A stretch of DNA of 64,000 nt, taken from Chryseobacterium lathyri (GTDB lineage Bacteria; Bacteroidota; Bacteroidia; Flavobacteriales; Weeksellaceae). The stretch is from positions 1 through 64,000 of the forward strand of contig NZ_QNFY01000007.1 in the NCBI RefSeq assembly GCF_003290185.1, read 5' to 3'. Below are positions 27,701 to 37,100 of this stretch, piece after piece. Within the stretch, counting starts at the first letter, position 1. Each line of letters begins with the position of its first letter. The notes beneath the pieces were generated by a model. It did not search any database. It worked only from the letters and a program-made list of their open reading frames with translations, and had not been told where the DNA came from. Both the position numbers and the translations under genes were made by a program.

Positions 27701-30700
27701 TGCCTAAAACATCATATTGGGTTTCCTGAGATACAAATTGACCCTGCCCAAATGTTTTTGTAGATGTTTTATAATTCTGTCCTAATTTGTTGGTGAATTT
27801 TTTTGAGACATCGCCATCAGGATCATACTGAGTAATAGTTATATTTGATTGGCTATCTTTTTCATATTGATATGTTGTTGTTCCTTCGAGATTGGTTTTG
27901 GATTTCATTAACTTGCCCCAAGCATCATAGGTGTTGGCGAGCTTATTATCCAATGGATCGGTCTGTGTAACAATTTGTCCTCTATCATTATATGTGTAGC
28001 TAGTCGCTAGTCCGAGATTATCCGTATTCTTTTCGACAAATCTTCCTGTAGATTCATATTTAGATATACTGGTTTGGGTTTGAGAATCTACACTGTTACT
28101 GATAACCTTTTGAATAATATTTCCATATCCGTCATAAGTATAAGTTTCCTGTAAATATTCGGTGTTATCTCTGTTCCATGTTTTAAGCGTTTTTAAAAGG
28201 TTACTTTCATAAGCATATTCCTCTTTTGTAGATTTTGTATCACCATAGGCTTGATTTACGGTAGTTTTAGATTTCGGGCGCCCAATGTAATAGTTTGATC
28301 CAACTCCTGCCGGGTTATGAATGTATTCAAAAGTGGTATTTATCGTTGAAAAATTATTATTGACATTAAGCTGGGTTGAAGCTGGTAAATAGTAATTGTC
28401 ATAAGTTACCGATTTTGTTAAAGTAATGTTTTTTAAGAAATCTTTTTCAATAATGGTTTCAGGAAGAATTACATCCACTTTGTTAGGCAATTGTTGAATA
28501 GAATAGTTACTTTGCTTAAATGATAACAGCTGAGTATTATTAACAGAAATATCTGTCGGGAAAATTAGATTTTCGTCGTTAGTTCTGATTGACCATTCTT
28601 TTACCGGTTGACCGAATTTTTGAGCATCAATTTCAACACCGCTCCATATTTTTGTATTTTCAAAACCATCTGCATACCATGAAGATCGAGCCATTTGGTA
28701 ATACCCAATACTTCCTCTTCCTTGCAAATGCCCTGTCATTCCTCTGTATCGGAAATCCTGCTTTCTGCCTACCTGCTGAAGTTGAGAAACAACGAATGTC
28801 TGATCGACTCTTTCTAATGAAAAATAAGGGTAAAGCTCTTTCTTAACTTTCTTATAAATATTAGTTCCATTAGGAACCGCTTCCAAGTAACTAACCCCCG
28901 TTATGACACTCCCATTTCCTTGGTTAATTGATTTAATCCTTGCCAGCTCTGAAAGTGGTGTAGGTGCTTTTATTCTGTGCAGATGCTCCTTCCAATATAG
29001 AAATACGTTATAATAGTTATTATTTGCTTTTATTGGGTTTGTTAATGGTGTGAATAACGTTAAATCCTGTACATCCTGCACTCCATAAGTCGGACTTACA
29101 AAGGATGGGATGGGTTGGAAATTCAGCGTACCGTCAGAAGCTGTACCATTAGCAAGTCTCGTACTTATAACATAGCCGAAATCTCTATAGCTTTGGTTAA
29201 AATTATTGATCTGGTTATACGAGAAAACCTGAATCACATCAGATTTACCATCCTTATTCATATCAGCGATGGAGAAGAAATACTGTTTTGCAAATTTATT
29301 ATAATTACCCGTAGTCTCTGTCTGACGTTTTCTATAAGAGAAAAATTCTATTTTAAGAAAGTTATTGAATCCTGTCCCAGTTCCTATATAGAATCTCCAA
29401 TTATCTGCTTTTCCAATGGCAGTATCTGTAACAGGTATGGTAAAGTCTAATTTCCCATCCCCATTAAAATCCCCAAATAATATAGGAAACTCAGGATCTT
29501 TGGTTTCAACTAAACTGCTTGTAAACCTAATCTTTTTCAGATATTGATTCGGAGCCGTTTTTACAAATTCAAATACTTTGTAATCATTATTGGAGACATT
29601 GATGATTTCAACTTTTCCGTCTCCATCTATATCCATATATTGCTGGTTATAAAGAATGTTTTCATTAATTCCTGCATCAATTATATAAGTAGCAACTGGA
29701 TTATTCTGATTTTTTAAATCCACAATAAAGTTTCCTACATCATATGTGGCACATCTGAGAACGGTACACGGAGCAGGGCGGTTCGTAGTTTCATTTGGTG
29801 TAATATTATTACAAGCAGGATCTGGCACCCATTCACAAACTCTTTTTTTTAAAGTCAAAAAAATGTCCGAGATACCATCTCCATTAATATCACCTTCATT
29901 CAATGAGGGAACCTCTATGTTACAACCCGCAGGTGGAGGTTCATTACCTGTCACACAATCGGATTCATCATATACTAATTTTTCAAATACTTTGACAAAA
30001 ATGTTATTTCTGAAGATATAACCTACAATTTTACCTTCTTCATATTGTACAATCCCGTTCCCGTTATAGATTTGTCCTTCTTCGTCCAGTAATGTGCTCA
30101 CTACTTTCGCATTAGTGTCGAAATATTTATTAGTGTTTATGGTCGTAAATGTATCGTTATTAAATGCTCCCAATTTTACAGTACCATTTGACATAACAAA
30201 ATCAATATAGGAATCCCCGTTGAAATCTCCTGTCAGCTTTACGCCACTAAATGGATCACTATTGGGTAAATAGTCCAGGTCTACCGAAGAAGGAACTGGC
30301 TGGGGATACTCGAATGCTATAGGATTAGCAGCTGCTCCCTCAGCATTATATTCCGTAATTTTATTAACAAACTGGTAGCTTGTACCATTGTTGCCATATT
30401 CAATAGTATATTTTTTATAGGAACTGTTGTTCGTTTTCACAACAACATTATCCAATATCCTGTCCTGAATCAATGAAACTCCACCAACATAATATTGCTC
30501 AGACAAAGTTCTAGGCATATAGTTAAATGTGATTTCATTGATTGCAGGAGTATTTAATACTTCGTTTCCTCCCCATTGAATGCTGGAAACTGAAGCTACA
30601 TTTTTAGATGCAGTTTGTACATAGTTATACACAATATAATTTCCCTGAGCATCTCTCCATTTAACAATATTGTATTCTATAGGGGTTCTGGCTAAACTTG

Positions 30701-31418
30701 CTCCCGAAGTAGTGCCACCATACCAAGCCTGTGAGCCATCTTCAAAAGTCACTTCCCAGTATTCGGGACCTTGCCATGCCTGTCCTGTGATCGCTCCAAC
30801 TGATTTTATTTTGATATTTGAATACTTTTCAGTTACATATTCTGCACCATCTTTACCATATTCTCCTGATTTTAAAATCAATCGTTGTCCGTTAAAATTA
30901 TAATAGTCTGAATAGTCTAATTTTACACTGGTTAACTCTCCGTCTTTCTCAATATTTTTTCCACTTCTTGAAATCGTAGTAACACCTGATAAAGCCCAAC
31001 CAAAACCAGCAATTCCATTTCCGGAATTACTCAGATAGATTAAGCTCATATTGGGAGAAACATTTTTCACACCTTGAGGTAGATCAATCGGCAGGGTAAA
31101 TTGCAGCTGCCCTGCTCCAGTTACTTCAATATTTCCTTTGGTATCGTGGAAACTTTGTCCTGATGGTGCTGTAGTTCCGGTTGGATTACCCGCACCGGCT
31201 CCTGAATCAATTGGTCCTCCCCCCGGATTTTCAGTACCCGGCCCAATTTTAGCAATAAAAGGATTAGATACGTTGGATGTTGCGTGAAATCCCTGTGCAA
31301 GTACTACGGTCTGTGGATCCTGAACCGTTCGCGAGGTGCTTTCAGCTTGGTATAATATAGTTTGTGAATACCCTAATATTGAGAGACAGGATATTATGAA
31401 TGAATAGAAAATTTTCAT
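24765..31418 (-). CDS. RHS/YD-repeat polymorphic toxin with SpvB, FG-GAP and HExxH tip
   Basis: A 2217-residue secreted protein. A signal peptide (to about residue 19) is followed by an SpvB-like domain at roughly 90-300 (LQFTLPIDLPQGVKNVSPNM; GIAGFGWALSG). Next come FG-GAP/VCBS calcium-loop repeats at roughly 390-760 (GDFNGDSYIDF, GDINGDGISDI, DIDGDGKVEI, GDFNGDGKLDF). YD repeats (for example YDNKGRV, YDDKGRV) run to the RHS core, which ends NKYGYVMNNPLMFNDPNG at residue 1884. The remaining 333 residues are the variable tip: a Gly/Ala-rich hydrophobic region, then a metallopeptidase-like domain with H2122-E-L-N-H2126. The family builds a shell around a toxin delivered to neighbours; the target here is unknown. 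It follows a T9SS-type small protein and precedes its candidate immunity gene. Confidence 0.9.
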   Translation of the reverse strand: MKIFYSFIISCLSILGYSQTILYQAESTSRTVQDPQTVVLAQGFHATSNVSNPFIAKIGPGTENPGGGPIDSGAGAGNPTGTTAPSGQSFHDTKGNIEVTGAGQLQFTLPIDLPQGVKNVSPNMSLIYLSNSGNGIAGFGWALSGVTTISRSGKNIEKDGELTSVKLDYSDYYNFNGQRLILKSGEYGKDGAEYVTEKYSNIKIKSVGAITGQAWQGPEYWEVTFEDGSQAWYGGTTSGASLARTPIEYNIVKWRDAQGNYIVYNYVQTASKNVASVSSIQWGGNEVLNTPAINEITFNYMPRTLSEQYYVGGVSLIQDRILDNVVVKTNNSSYKKYTIEYGNNGTSYQFVNKITEYNAEGAAANPIAFEYPQPVPSSVDLDYLPNSDPFSGVKLTGDFNGDSYIDFVMSNGTVKLGAFNNDTFTTINTNKYFDTNAKVVSTLLDEEGQIYNGNGIVQYEEGKIVGYIFRNNIFVKVFEKLVYDESDCVTGNEPPPAGCNIEVPSLNEGDINGDGISDIFLTLKKRVCEWVPDPACNNITPNETTNRPAPCTVLRCATYDVGNFIVDLKNQNNPVATYIIDAGINENILYNQQYMDIDGDGKVEIINVSNNDYKVFEFVKTAPNQYLKKIRFTSSLVETKDPEFPILFGDFNGDGKLDFTIPVTDTAIGKADNWRFYIGTGTGFNNFLKIEFFSYRKRQTETTGNYNKFAKQYFFSIADMNKDGKSDVIQVFSYNQINNFNQSYRDFGYVISTRLANGTASDGTLNFQPIPSFVSPTYGVQDVQDLTLFTPLTNPIKANNNYYNVFLYWKEHLHRIKAPTPLSELARIKSINQGNGSVITGVSYLEAVPNGTNIYKKVKKELYPYFSLERVDQTFVVSQLQQVGRKQDFRYRGMTGHLQGRGSIGYYQMARSSWYADGFENTKIWSGVEIDAQKFGQPVKEWSIRTNDENLIFPTDISVNNTQLLSFKQSNYSIQQLPNKVDVILPETIIEKDFLKNITLTKSVTYDNYYLPASTQLNVNNNFSTINTTFEYIHNPAGVGSNYYIGRPKSKTTVNQAYGDTKSTKEEYAYESNLLKTLKTWNRDNTEYLQETYTYDGYGNIIQKVISNSVDSQTQTSISKYESTGRFVEKNTDNLGLATSYTYNDRGQIVTQTDPLDNKLANTYDAWGKLMKSKTNLEGTTTYQYEKDSQSNITITQYDPDGDVSKKFTNKLGQNYKTSTKTFGQGQFVSQETQYDVLGRKTKESEPYFEGGNISLWNVIAYNDTFYPTKITATALATLNNAGEISSFLGKQIETVTSGNTISVTEVNGYARTNSKTTDALNNVISSTDKGGTVNFSYNAAGEQIKAQYAENIVTTKYDSWGRKSEFNDPSNGLYKYEYDPFGQSKKVISPKGIKQYTYNNLGQLISHTEISTTDGGQATNKIISYSYDNKGRVVSKAGTSKGKSYSSNVVYDQQGRLLSSSESSNGKYFIRKGITYDDKGRVISYEKQLYSSGVLTKVTVENVYSAWNGELYQIKDKNSGKVLWELKETNVKGQVVRAKLGVSDINNTYNDATGFLTEIKHISPVQSILNIQYTFNVIKNELKLRKTLGDFNIIESFDYDDNNRLISWTNPRTGQNSQNSYDTKGRILENDQVGTMKYENSVKIYQPTGMTLNAAGTQNYNNDLIQSIAYNENNDPVFIDGMKGDVAFQYGLTSMRQKVSYGGNFDPDQEGKFTKFYSEDGSFEIVKDNTTGKEKHVLYIGGSPYESSIIYLKNYDEANGSYKFLHKDYLGSILAISNEAGNKLEQRHFDAWGNFTHLQIGNGAIITDKSIIDNTSLLLERGYTSHEHFAEVGIIHMNGRLYDPLLRRFLNADENIQDPYNTQNYNKYGYVMNNPLMFNDPNGECFVPLFGVLVASWVAGAVVGTMVAAGMFILKSLVNGTWSWGGFARSLLIGAVTGAATGGLTGGMSASGFQGAVIVGSMNGAISGGVDALFNKENFFTGMYRGAIFGAATAGIVSGISWVVNQLSTRTIRFYMEDNEINTLESGTPVGNRSYARDLYEKFGVQDGLNKNSIYNDASRLGGKMNADGAIEYTYKGKITKALGVTDVRIDKYGKRVGKIRIFLSNKAFASREQLAYVMQHELNHVRIANAGLSNIAEQSIKLTSKIAQKYSDLLDNVGHYHIQESGSSFLENNGWHNIQSTVPSEVFNSMNFQMGNEQIWKLLQGTDKKININFK

Positions 31419-31470
31419 ATTCTTTTTCTTTGTATTAATAAATTGTTAGATGACGAATCAGATAAATTGC

Positions 31471-31947
31471 TTATCGTTTTGTAACATTTCGGCTAAACAC
31501 TCTGCCGTCTTTTAATGTAAAACGTAGAATATAAACACCCCAGTCATACCCAGTCATATTAATCTTCAACTGACGGTTTAGCCCCGGAATATTCTGTTGC
31601 TGAAATTTCCAGTGTACCGTACTGTGCTGATACAGTGAAACGGATTCTATAAGATCATCTGCTTCTTCAGTCCAGTCTATGGTAAGAACGTCATTAACGG
31701 GTACAGGATAGAGCCTTATCTGTTTCAAGAAGGTTTTTTCATCCATAGCAAGAGCTTCTTGCTGTTGCAGGGGAGCTACTGTTTTAGTTTCTTGTTTTGC
31801 TGTGTCAGTGGGAGCTGTTTTTCCTGCAACATTAGGGCCTCTGTATCTTTGGTTTCCGGCTTCGTCATATTTGAAATAGACTTCAGTTTGTGAAAAGCCT
31901 AAAAAGCCTATAAACAATGAGAATATAGAAAGTAATTTTGTTTTCAT
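31471..31947 (-). CDS. Small secreted protein with a T9SS type A sorting domain
   Basis: A 158-residue protein: signal peptide ending GFSQ, a short YD-like start (VYFKYDEAGNQRYRG), a Thr/Gln-rich linker, then a complete T9SS C-terminal sorting domain (IRLYPVPVNDVLTIDW ... YILRFTLKDGRVFSRNVTKR). There is almost no cargo between signal and sorting domain. It lies between the tail-fibre-like gene (8 bases away) and the RHS gene (52 bases away), in the same direction. It may help display or export the RHS protein, which lacks a sorting domain itself; that is inference. Confidence 0.8.
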   Translation of the reverse strand: MKTKLLSIFSLFIGFLGFSQTEVYFKYDEAGNQRYRGPNVAGKTAPTDTAKQETKTVAPLQQQEALAMDEKTFLKQIRLYPVPVNDVLTIDWTEEADDLIESVSLYQHSTVHWKFQQQNIPGLNRQLKINMTGYDWGVYILRFTLKDGRVFSRNVTKR

Positions 31948-31955
31948 TTGTGATT

Positions 31956-32975
31956 TTATTTTTTAGTGGAAAGAAGTTGTTGGACTTGTTTTTTTAGTTC
32001 TTTAATTTCTTCGGATTGAGATTTATTTTCTTTATCCTGCTCTATAGTATACAAAGTCAATTCCTCAATCTTTTGCAACAGTTTGATCTGGAATTCTCCC
32101 ACATTTACTCCTTCTTTTTTCATAACTTTTGCAGAAGCAATTTCCGGCAAATGTTTTTTCTCTTTAATATGTTTTTCAACATCTTCAAGTTTAGGCAGGC
32201 TATAGTTTTCTTCAAATACAAAATCAGCAGTTGGTGTAAGAGTTACTTTTATTTCTTTGGCTTCAAATTTACCTTGCAATGATGCATTGCCGTTGGAATG
32301 TAAAGCCAAAGTCTGTTGCTTGATTCCTGTATTAGATACTAAATTAAAATTAATCTCATTATCTAACAATCGAATATATGAGCCTCCTTTTGAAGGGTTT
32401 ATTCTTTCCATACTGCCCCCATTCAAAAAATTTTTTATATTATTTCCAATACCTACCCCGGAATAGGTTAATCCCGGTTCAGAAGCCCAAATCATTAAAT
32501 CAGCAGGAGCATTACCATCATTGTCTGCATGCAATAGGATTGTAGAAGTGAAATGTTTCCCATAAATGGAAAGTTTTTCTTGGGGTGAGCTTGTATTTAT
32601 ACCTATATTGCCATCGTCTGCTAAGAATAAAGGTACGTCACAAATTCCCCCCGCACAGCGGTTGACTGCATCATATCTCATGAATCCCAACCCTTTTGCC
32701 CAAGTATTTCCTTTCCATATACTCCATTCCTTTACCTGACCGGATTGTGTATATGAATCATCAATAAACCTCAGTCCGGTCGGTATATAGGTCCCATTAC
32801 CTCTAATGATAGGAATACCGCTGTTTGCATTAATATCAAGACTCGCTTCAGGTGCATTGGTTCCGATACCAATATAATTATTTGAAGAGGCTTGTATTGC
32901 ACCAGCAGGAGTGTATAACTGTGCAAATGTGAAAGATGATGCCAATAAGGCCAGTGATAATAATTTAATTTTCAT
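31956..32975 (-). CDS. Tail-fibre-like surface protein with C-terminal coiled coil
   Basis: A signal peptide (FTFAQ) precedes a repetitive beta region with the pattern GIGTNAPEASLDINANSG, seen in Bacteroidota tail-fibre-like proteins. Near the C-terminus come YSLPKLEDVEKHIKEKKHLP and EIASAKVMKKEGVNVGEFQI, resembling the intramolecular chaperone (endosialidase-type) region of trimeric fibres, and a coiled coil rich in Lys, Glu and Gln (about 290-335). It is first in a probable operon with the small T9SS protein and the RHS gene. A trimeric surface-fibre role is inferred. Confidence 0.72.
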   Translation of the reverse strand: MKIKLLSLALLASSFTFAQLYTPAGAIQASSNNYIGIGTNAPEASLDINANSGIPIIRGNGTYIPTGLRFIDDSYTQSGQVKEWSIWKGNTWAKGLGFMRYDAVNRCAGGICDVPLFLADDGNIGINTSSPQEKLSIYGKHFTSTILLHADNDGNAPADLMIWASEPGLTYSGVGIGNNIKNFLNGGSMERINPSKGGSYIRLLDNEINFNLVSNTGIKQQTLALHSNGNASLQGKFEAKEIKVTLTPTADFVFEENYSLPKLEDVEKHIKEKKHLPEIASAKVMKKEGVNVGEFQIKLLQKIEELTLYTIEQDKENKSQSEEIKELKKQVQQLLSTKK

Positions 32976-33000
32976 CTGTTTATAGTTGTTTATTTTTTGT

Positions 33001-33290
33001 TCAATTAAATAAATTAGGTAAGTTTCTCTGCGTTACTAAATGTCTTTCATCAATATTTTCCATGTATTTTGCAGTGGCATTACTAAAAGAATGACGGTTA
33101 CGCATTGTGGATTCATTAGTCCATCCTTATGAAAAGGATCGGTGTGACTTTTGTATTGTTGGCCTTAGAGATGAACAATTGTTTCTGTAAACTTGTTCGA
33201 AGGAGTAGCACTTGAGCTATCTGTATTCCGGTTCTGTGCAAATTGTGATGAGGCTGAAAAGCTCAGAATAATTAATAAAGATTGTTTCAT
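33001..33290 (-). pseudogene. Decayed small secreted protein upstream of the RHS operon
   Basis: ATG 33290 starts a signal peptide (MKQSLLIILSFSASSQFAQ) and a short Ser/Thr-rich stretch that hits a stop at 33165, giving 41 residues. Beyond it, protein-like sequence continues in the same frame (QQYKSHTDPFHKDG) and then in another frame (RNRHSFSNATAKYMENIDER) to a stop at 33001. The parts together look like one small secreted protein of about 95 residues broken by a stop and a frameshift. No family is recognised. The alternative is a real 41-residue peptide. Confidence 0.42.
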
Positions 33291-33682
33291 AATTTTTTTT
33301 TCAGTAAAAGTGTTTTTAAAAATGGTTATGTAAAATGTCAGTAGGTGAGTAACTGAAGGCTGTGTTTTTTAAGTAATAAGGTTATGTTTTTTCAGCAAAA
33401 ATAAAAAATATTTAAATCAAAAACTGACAATAATGATACAAATCATTAAAATGGGAATTATATGATGGCAAATTAAAAAAAAGCATAATAATTTTAGTTA
33501 AAAACTTTTTTAAATCAAAAAATATTAAGTGAGAAAAATCAAAAAATACCGATTTTGAACTTGTAAATAGTTGTTTATCAGTATTAATTTATTTTTGAAA
33601 AATTTAATGCTCCTTAGAAAGAAATTAGATGCTAAAAATATAATAAATCACTCTATGGTCTTTCCTTTTTAGAAAAAAACTT
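33291..33682. other. AT-rich divergent region between the RHS operon and the metal island
   Basis: Very AT-rich, no ORF longer than a few codons. It separates divergent transcription units: the RHS locus on the minus strand and the DUF6660/czcA genes on the plus strand. Apart from the -7 element at its right edge I see nothing in it. Confidence 0.4.
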
Positions 33683-33690
33683 TACCTTTG
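33683..33690 (+). promoter_or_regulatory. Predicted -7 element TACCTTTG, near-leaderless
   Basis: Exact TAnnTTTG match ending only 5 bases before the ATG at 33696. If used, transcription would start at or next to the start codon. Confidence 0.42.
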
Positions 33691-33695
33691 TCCAT

Positions 33696-34019
33696 ATGAA
33701 CCTGTTAAGATGGATACTTGCATTCTATTTCATGGCATTATCACTGATGCCCTGCGAAGATGTGCACAGTCCTGCAGGGCCTTCAGAAATCAAACTGTCA
33801 TTCAATATTCAGGAATCCCATTCAAAAGATAAAGGAGATATCTGTTCACCAATGTGTACATGCAGTTGCTGTCAAATGACGGTATCTTCTTTCAAAATGG
33901 ATTCATTGTTTGAAATTCCAAGCCATGTTCAGGCTTACTTTTCAAAGAAAATTCTTTTCCAGAAAAACAATTTTGCTTACCAGATGTACGACCATATCTG
34001 GCAACCTCCTAAAATTTAA
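33696..34019 (+). CDS. DUF6660-type small Cys-rich membrane protein
   Basis: A 107-residue protein with one N-terminal hydrophobic helix (LLRWILAFYFMALSLMPC). A Cys cluster ICSPMCTCSCCQM lies near residues 50-62 and the protein ends HIWQPPKI. It resembles the small DUF6660 proteins found in front of CusA/CzcA genes. The Cys cluster suggests soft-metal binding (copper, zinc, cadmium), which is inference. It precedes the efflux gene by 135 bases and shares its C-terminal I-[FW]-x-P-P ending with two other small proteins in this window (43660 and 46113). Confidence 0.75.
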   Translation: MNLLRWILAFYFMALSLMPCEDVHSPAGPSEIKLSFNIQESHSKDKGDICSPMCTCSCCQMTVSSFKMDSLFEIPSHVQAYFSKKILFQKNNFAYQMYDHIWQPPKI

Positions 34020-34154
34020 TTTTTATTGATTATTAGAAAGTTAGGCTTTCTATCTATTGAACTTTGCAATACCATTGCAGAGGTCTCCGTGATATTTTTG
34101 CAACGGCATTATCGTCGTATGCAGTTATTACCAATAAAAAATTAAATACAGATC

Positions 34155-37100
34155 GTGTTAGATAAAATCATAAAATTCAGTATCAAAAACAAGGTGGTAG
34201 TGGGTATCATGACCCTGCTTCTCATTATCTGGGGAGTATGGAGTGCTACAAGGCTACCCATAGATGCGGTTCCTGATATTACCAATAATCAGGTGCAGAT
34301 CATCACAGTATGTCCTACACTTGCAGGACAGGAAGTAGAGCAGCTTGTTACCTTTCCCATAGAGCAGAGTATTGCCAATGTCCCAGACATCGAAGAAACC
34401 AGAAGTATTTCAAGATTCGGGCTTTCCGTGATCACTGTGGTATTCAAAGAAAATGTAGACGTTTATTTTGCCAGACAGCTGATCAATGAACAGTTGAAGC
34501 TGGCTGTTGAAGAAATCCCCAAAGGAGTGGGAACGCCGGAACTTGCCCCTGTAAGTACAGGTCTTGGGGAAGTGTATCAGTATATTCTCCATCCGAAAAA
34601 AGGCAGCGAAAAAAAATATTCTGCCAAAGAGCTTCGCACCATGCAGGACTGGATTGTCAAAAGACAGCTGAACGGAACGCCGGGCGTTGCAGAAATCAAC
34701 AGCTTCGGAGGAGAATTGAAACAATATGAAGTAGGGGTAAATCCTGACCGCCTTAAAGCAATGGGCGTAAGCATTTCCGATATCTTTACAGCCTTAGAAA
34801 AAAACAACCAGAATACCGGTGGGGCTTATATAGACAAAAAACCGAATGCCTATTTCATCCGTGGAATCGGTTTTGTAACCTCATTGGAGGACATTAAAAA
34901 TATTTCCGTTAAAAATGAAACAGGAAGCGTTCCGATTTTTATAAAAGATGTTGCAGATGTGCGTCTTGGAAGTGCAGTACGTTACGGAGCACTGACCTAC
35001 AATGGTAAAGTAGATGCGGTAGGCGGTGTTGTCATGATGCTGAAAGGAGCCAACAGTAACGAAGTGGTCAGCCGTATTAAAGCTAAAATTCCGACTATTC
35101 AGAAGTCCCTTCCCGATGATGTGGTGATAGAACCATTCTTAGACAGAACAGATCTTGTAGGAAGAGCCATCAATACCGTAGAAAAAAATCTTATTGAAGG
35201 TGCATTGATCGTTATTTTCGTCCTGGTGGTTTTCCTTGGAAATCTGAGAGCAGGATTGATTGTAGCGTCTGCCATTCCATTATCCCTTCTTTTTGCTTTG
35301 GGAATGATGAATGTTTTTGGAGTGAGTGCCAATTTAATGAGCCTCGGGGCCATAGATTTCGGATTGATTGTAGACGGCGCTGTGATCATTGTGGAAGCCA
35401 CTTTGCATCACTTAGGTGTAAGAAAATCTGTACGGAATCTTACCCAAAATGAAATGGACGAGGAAGTTTTCCTTTCCGCATCAAAGATCAGAAGCAGTGC
35501 GGCTTTTGGAGAAATTATTATCCTTATCGTTTACATCCCGATCCTAACATTGGCTGGAGTAGAAGGGAAAATGTTTACGCCAATGGCTAAAACAGTAGGA
35601 TTTGCCATTTTAGGAGCGTTAATCCTTTCACTGACTTATATTCCGATGATGAGCGCCCTGTTCTTGTCCAAAAAGATTTCGCACAAAGAAACCTTTTCAG
35701 ATAAGATGATGAACTTCCTGCAAAAGATCTATCAGCCGATGCTGCAAAAAGCTGTTAAAGTAAAATACATCATTGTTTCGGTCACGATTTTTATTTTCGT
35801 CATCAGTGCCTTTATTTTCAAAAATATGGGTGGCGAATTTATTCCGCAGCTGCAGGAAGGAGATTATGCATTCCACTGTATCCTGCCGCAGGGAAGTTCA
35901 CTTAGCCAGAGTATCGAAACCTCCATGCAGGCTTCAAGACTTATCAAACAGTTTGATGAGGTGAAAATGGTTGTGGGAAAAACCGGTTCTGCTGAGGTTC
36001 CTACCGATCCTATGCCTCCCGAAGCCTCCGATCTGATTGTCGTTTTAAAACCACAAAAAGAATGGAAATCAAAAAAATCATACACAGAACTCGCCGATGA
36101 GATCAGTGAGAAATTAGAAACTATTCCCGGAGTGTTCTTTGAAAAGAACCAGCCGATTCAGATGCGTTTCAATGAGCTGATGACGGGGATCAGACAGGAT
36201 GTTGCCGTTAAAATTTTCGGTGAAAACCTGGATTCACTCTCTATTTATGCAGATAAAGTAGGAAAGATCATCCAGACCGTTGACGGTGCGACGGCTCCGC
36301 AGATTGAAAGAATAAGCGGACTTCCCCAAATCAACGTAGAATACGACAGAACGAGAATGGCCAATTATGGTTTAAATATAGAAGACGTAAACAATGCTGT
36401 AAGTACAGCCTTTGCCGGAAAAGCAGCCGGACAGGTTTTTGAAAACGAAAGGCGTTTTGATCTTGTTGTCCGTCTCGACAGCCTTCACAGAACGAATATC
36501 GATGATGTGAATAATTTAATGATCTCTACCGGGACAGGAGCACAGATTCCGCTTTCCCAGGTGGCTAATGTCAGCTATAAACTGGGTCCTGCACAGATCA
36601 GCCGTGAAGAAGGAAAAAGAAGAATTGTGATCGGTTTCAATGTAAAAGACCGCGATGTACAAAGTGTGGTGAAAGATATTCAGGCGAAATTAGATAAACA
36701 GATCAAGTTACCTTCCGGATATTATTTTACCTATGGCGGACAGTTTGAAAATTTGCAGGAAGCCAGCAAACGTCTGATGATTGCTGTTCCGGTTTCCCTC
36801 TTTCTGATTTTTATGCTTTTATATTTTACTTTCCGTTCCTTCAAGCAGGCTGCATTAATCTTTACAGCTATTCCAATGAGTGCCATCGGAGGTATATTTG
36901 CTCTTCTTTTAAGAGATATGCCGTTCAGTATCAGTGCCGGAATCGGGTTTATTGCTCTTTTCGGAGTCGCAGTTCTTAACGGGATTGTTTTGATCGGAAC
37001 TTTTAACCAACTTGAAAAAGAGGGTGAGACGGATGTACTGAAAAGAGTATATGAAGGAACGAAGACCAGATTAAGACCCGTTCTGATGACCGCAACTGTA

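Noticed and set aside
33000..33700. Insertion sequence or integrase in the RHS to metal-island gap
   Set aside because: No transposase-like reading frame or terminal inverted repeats were found; only the small decayed gene and AT-rich DNA.
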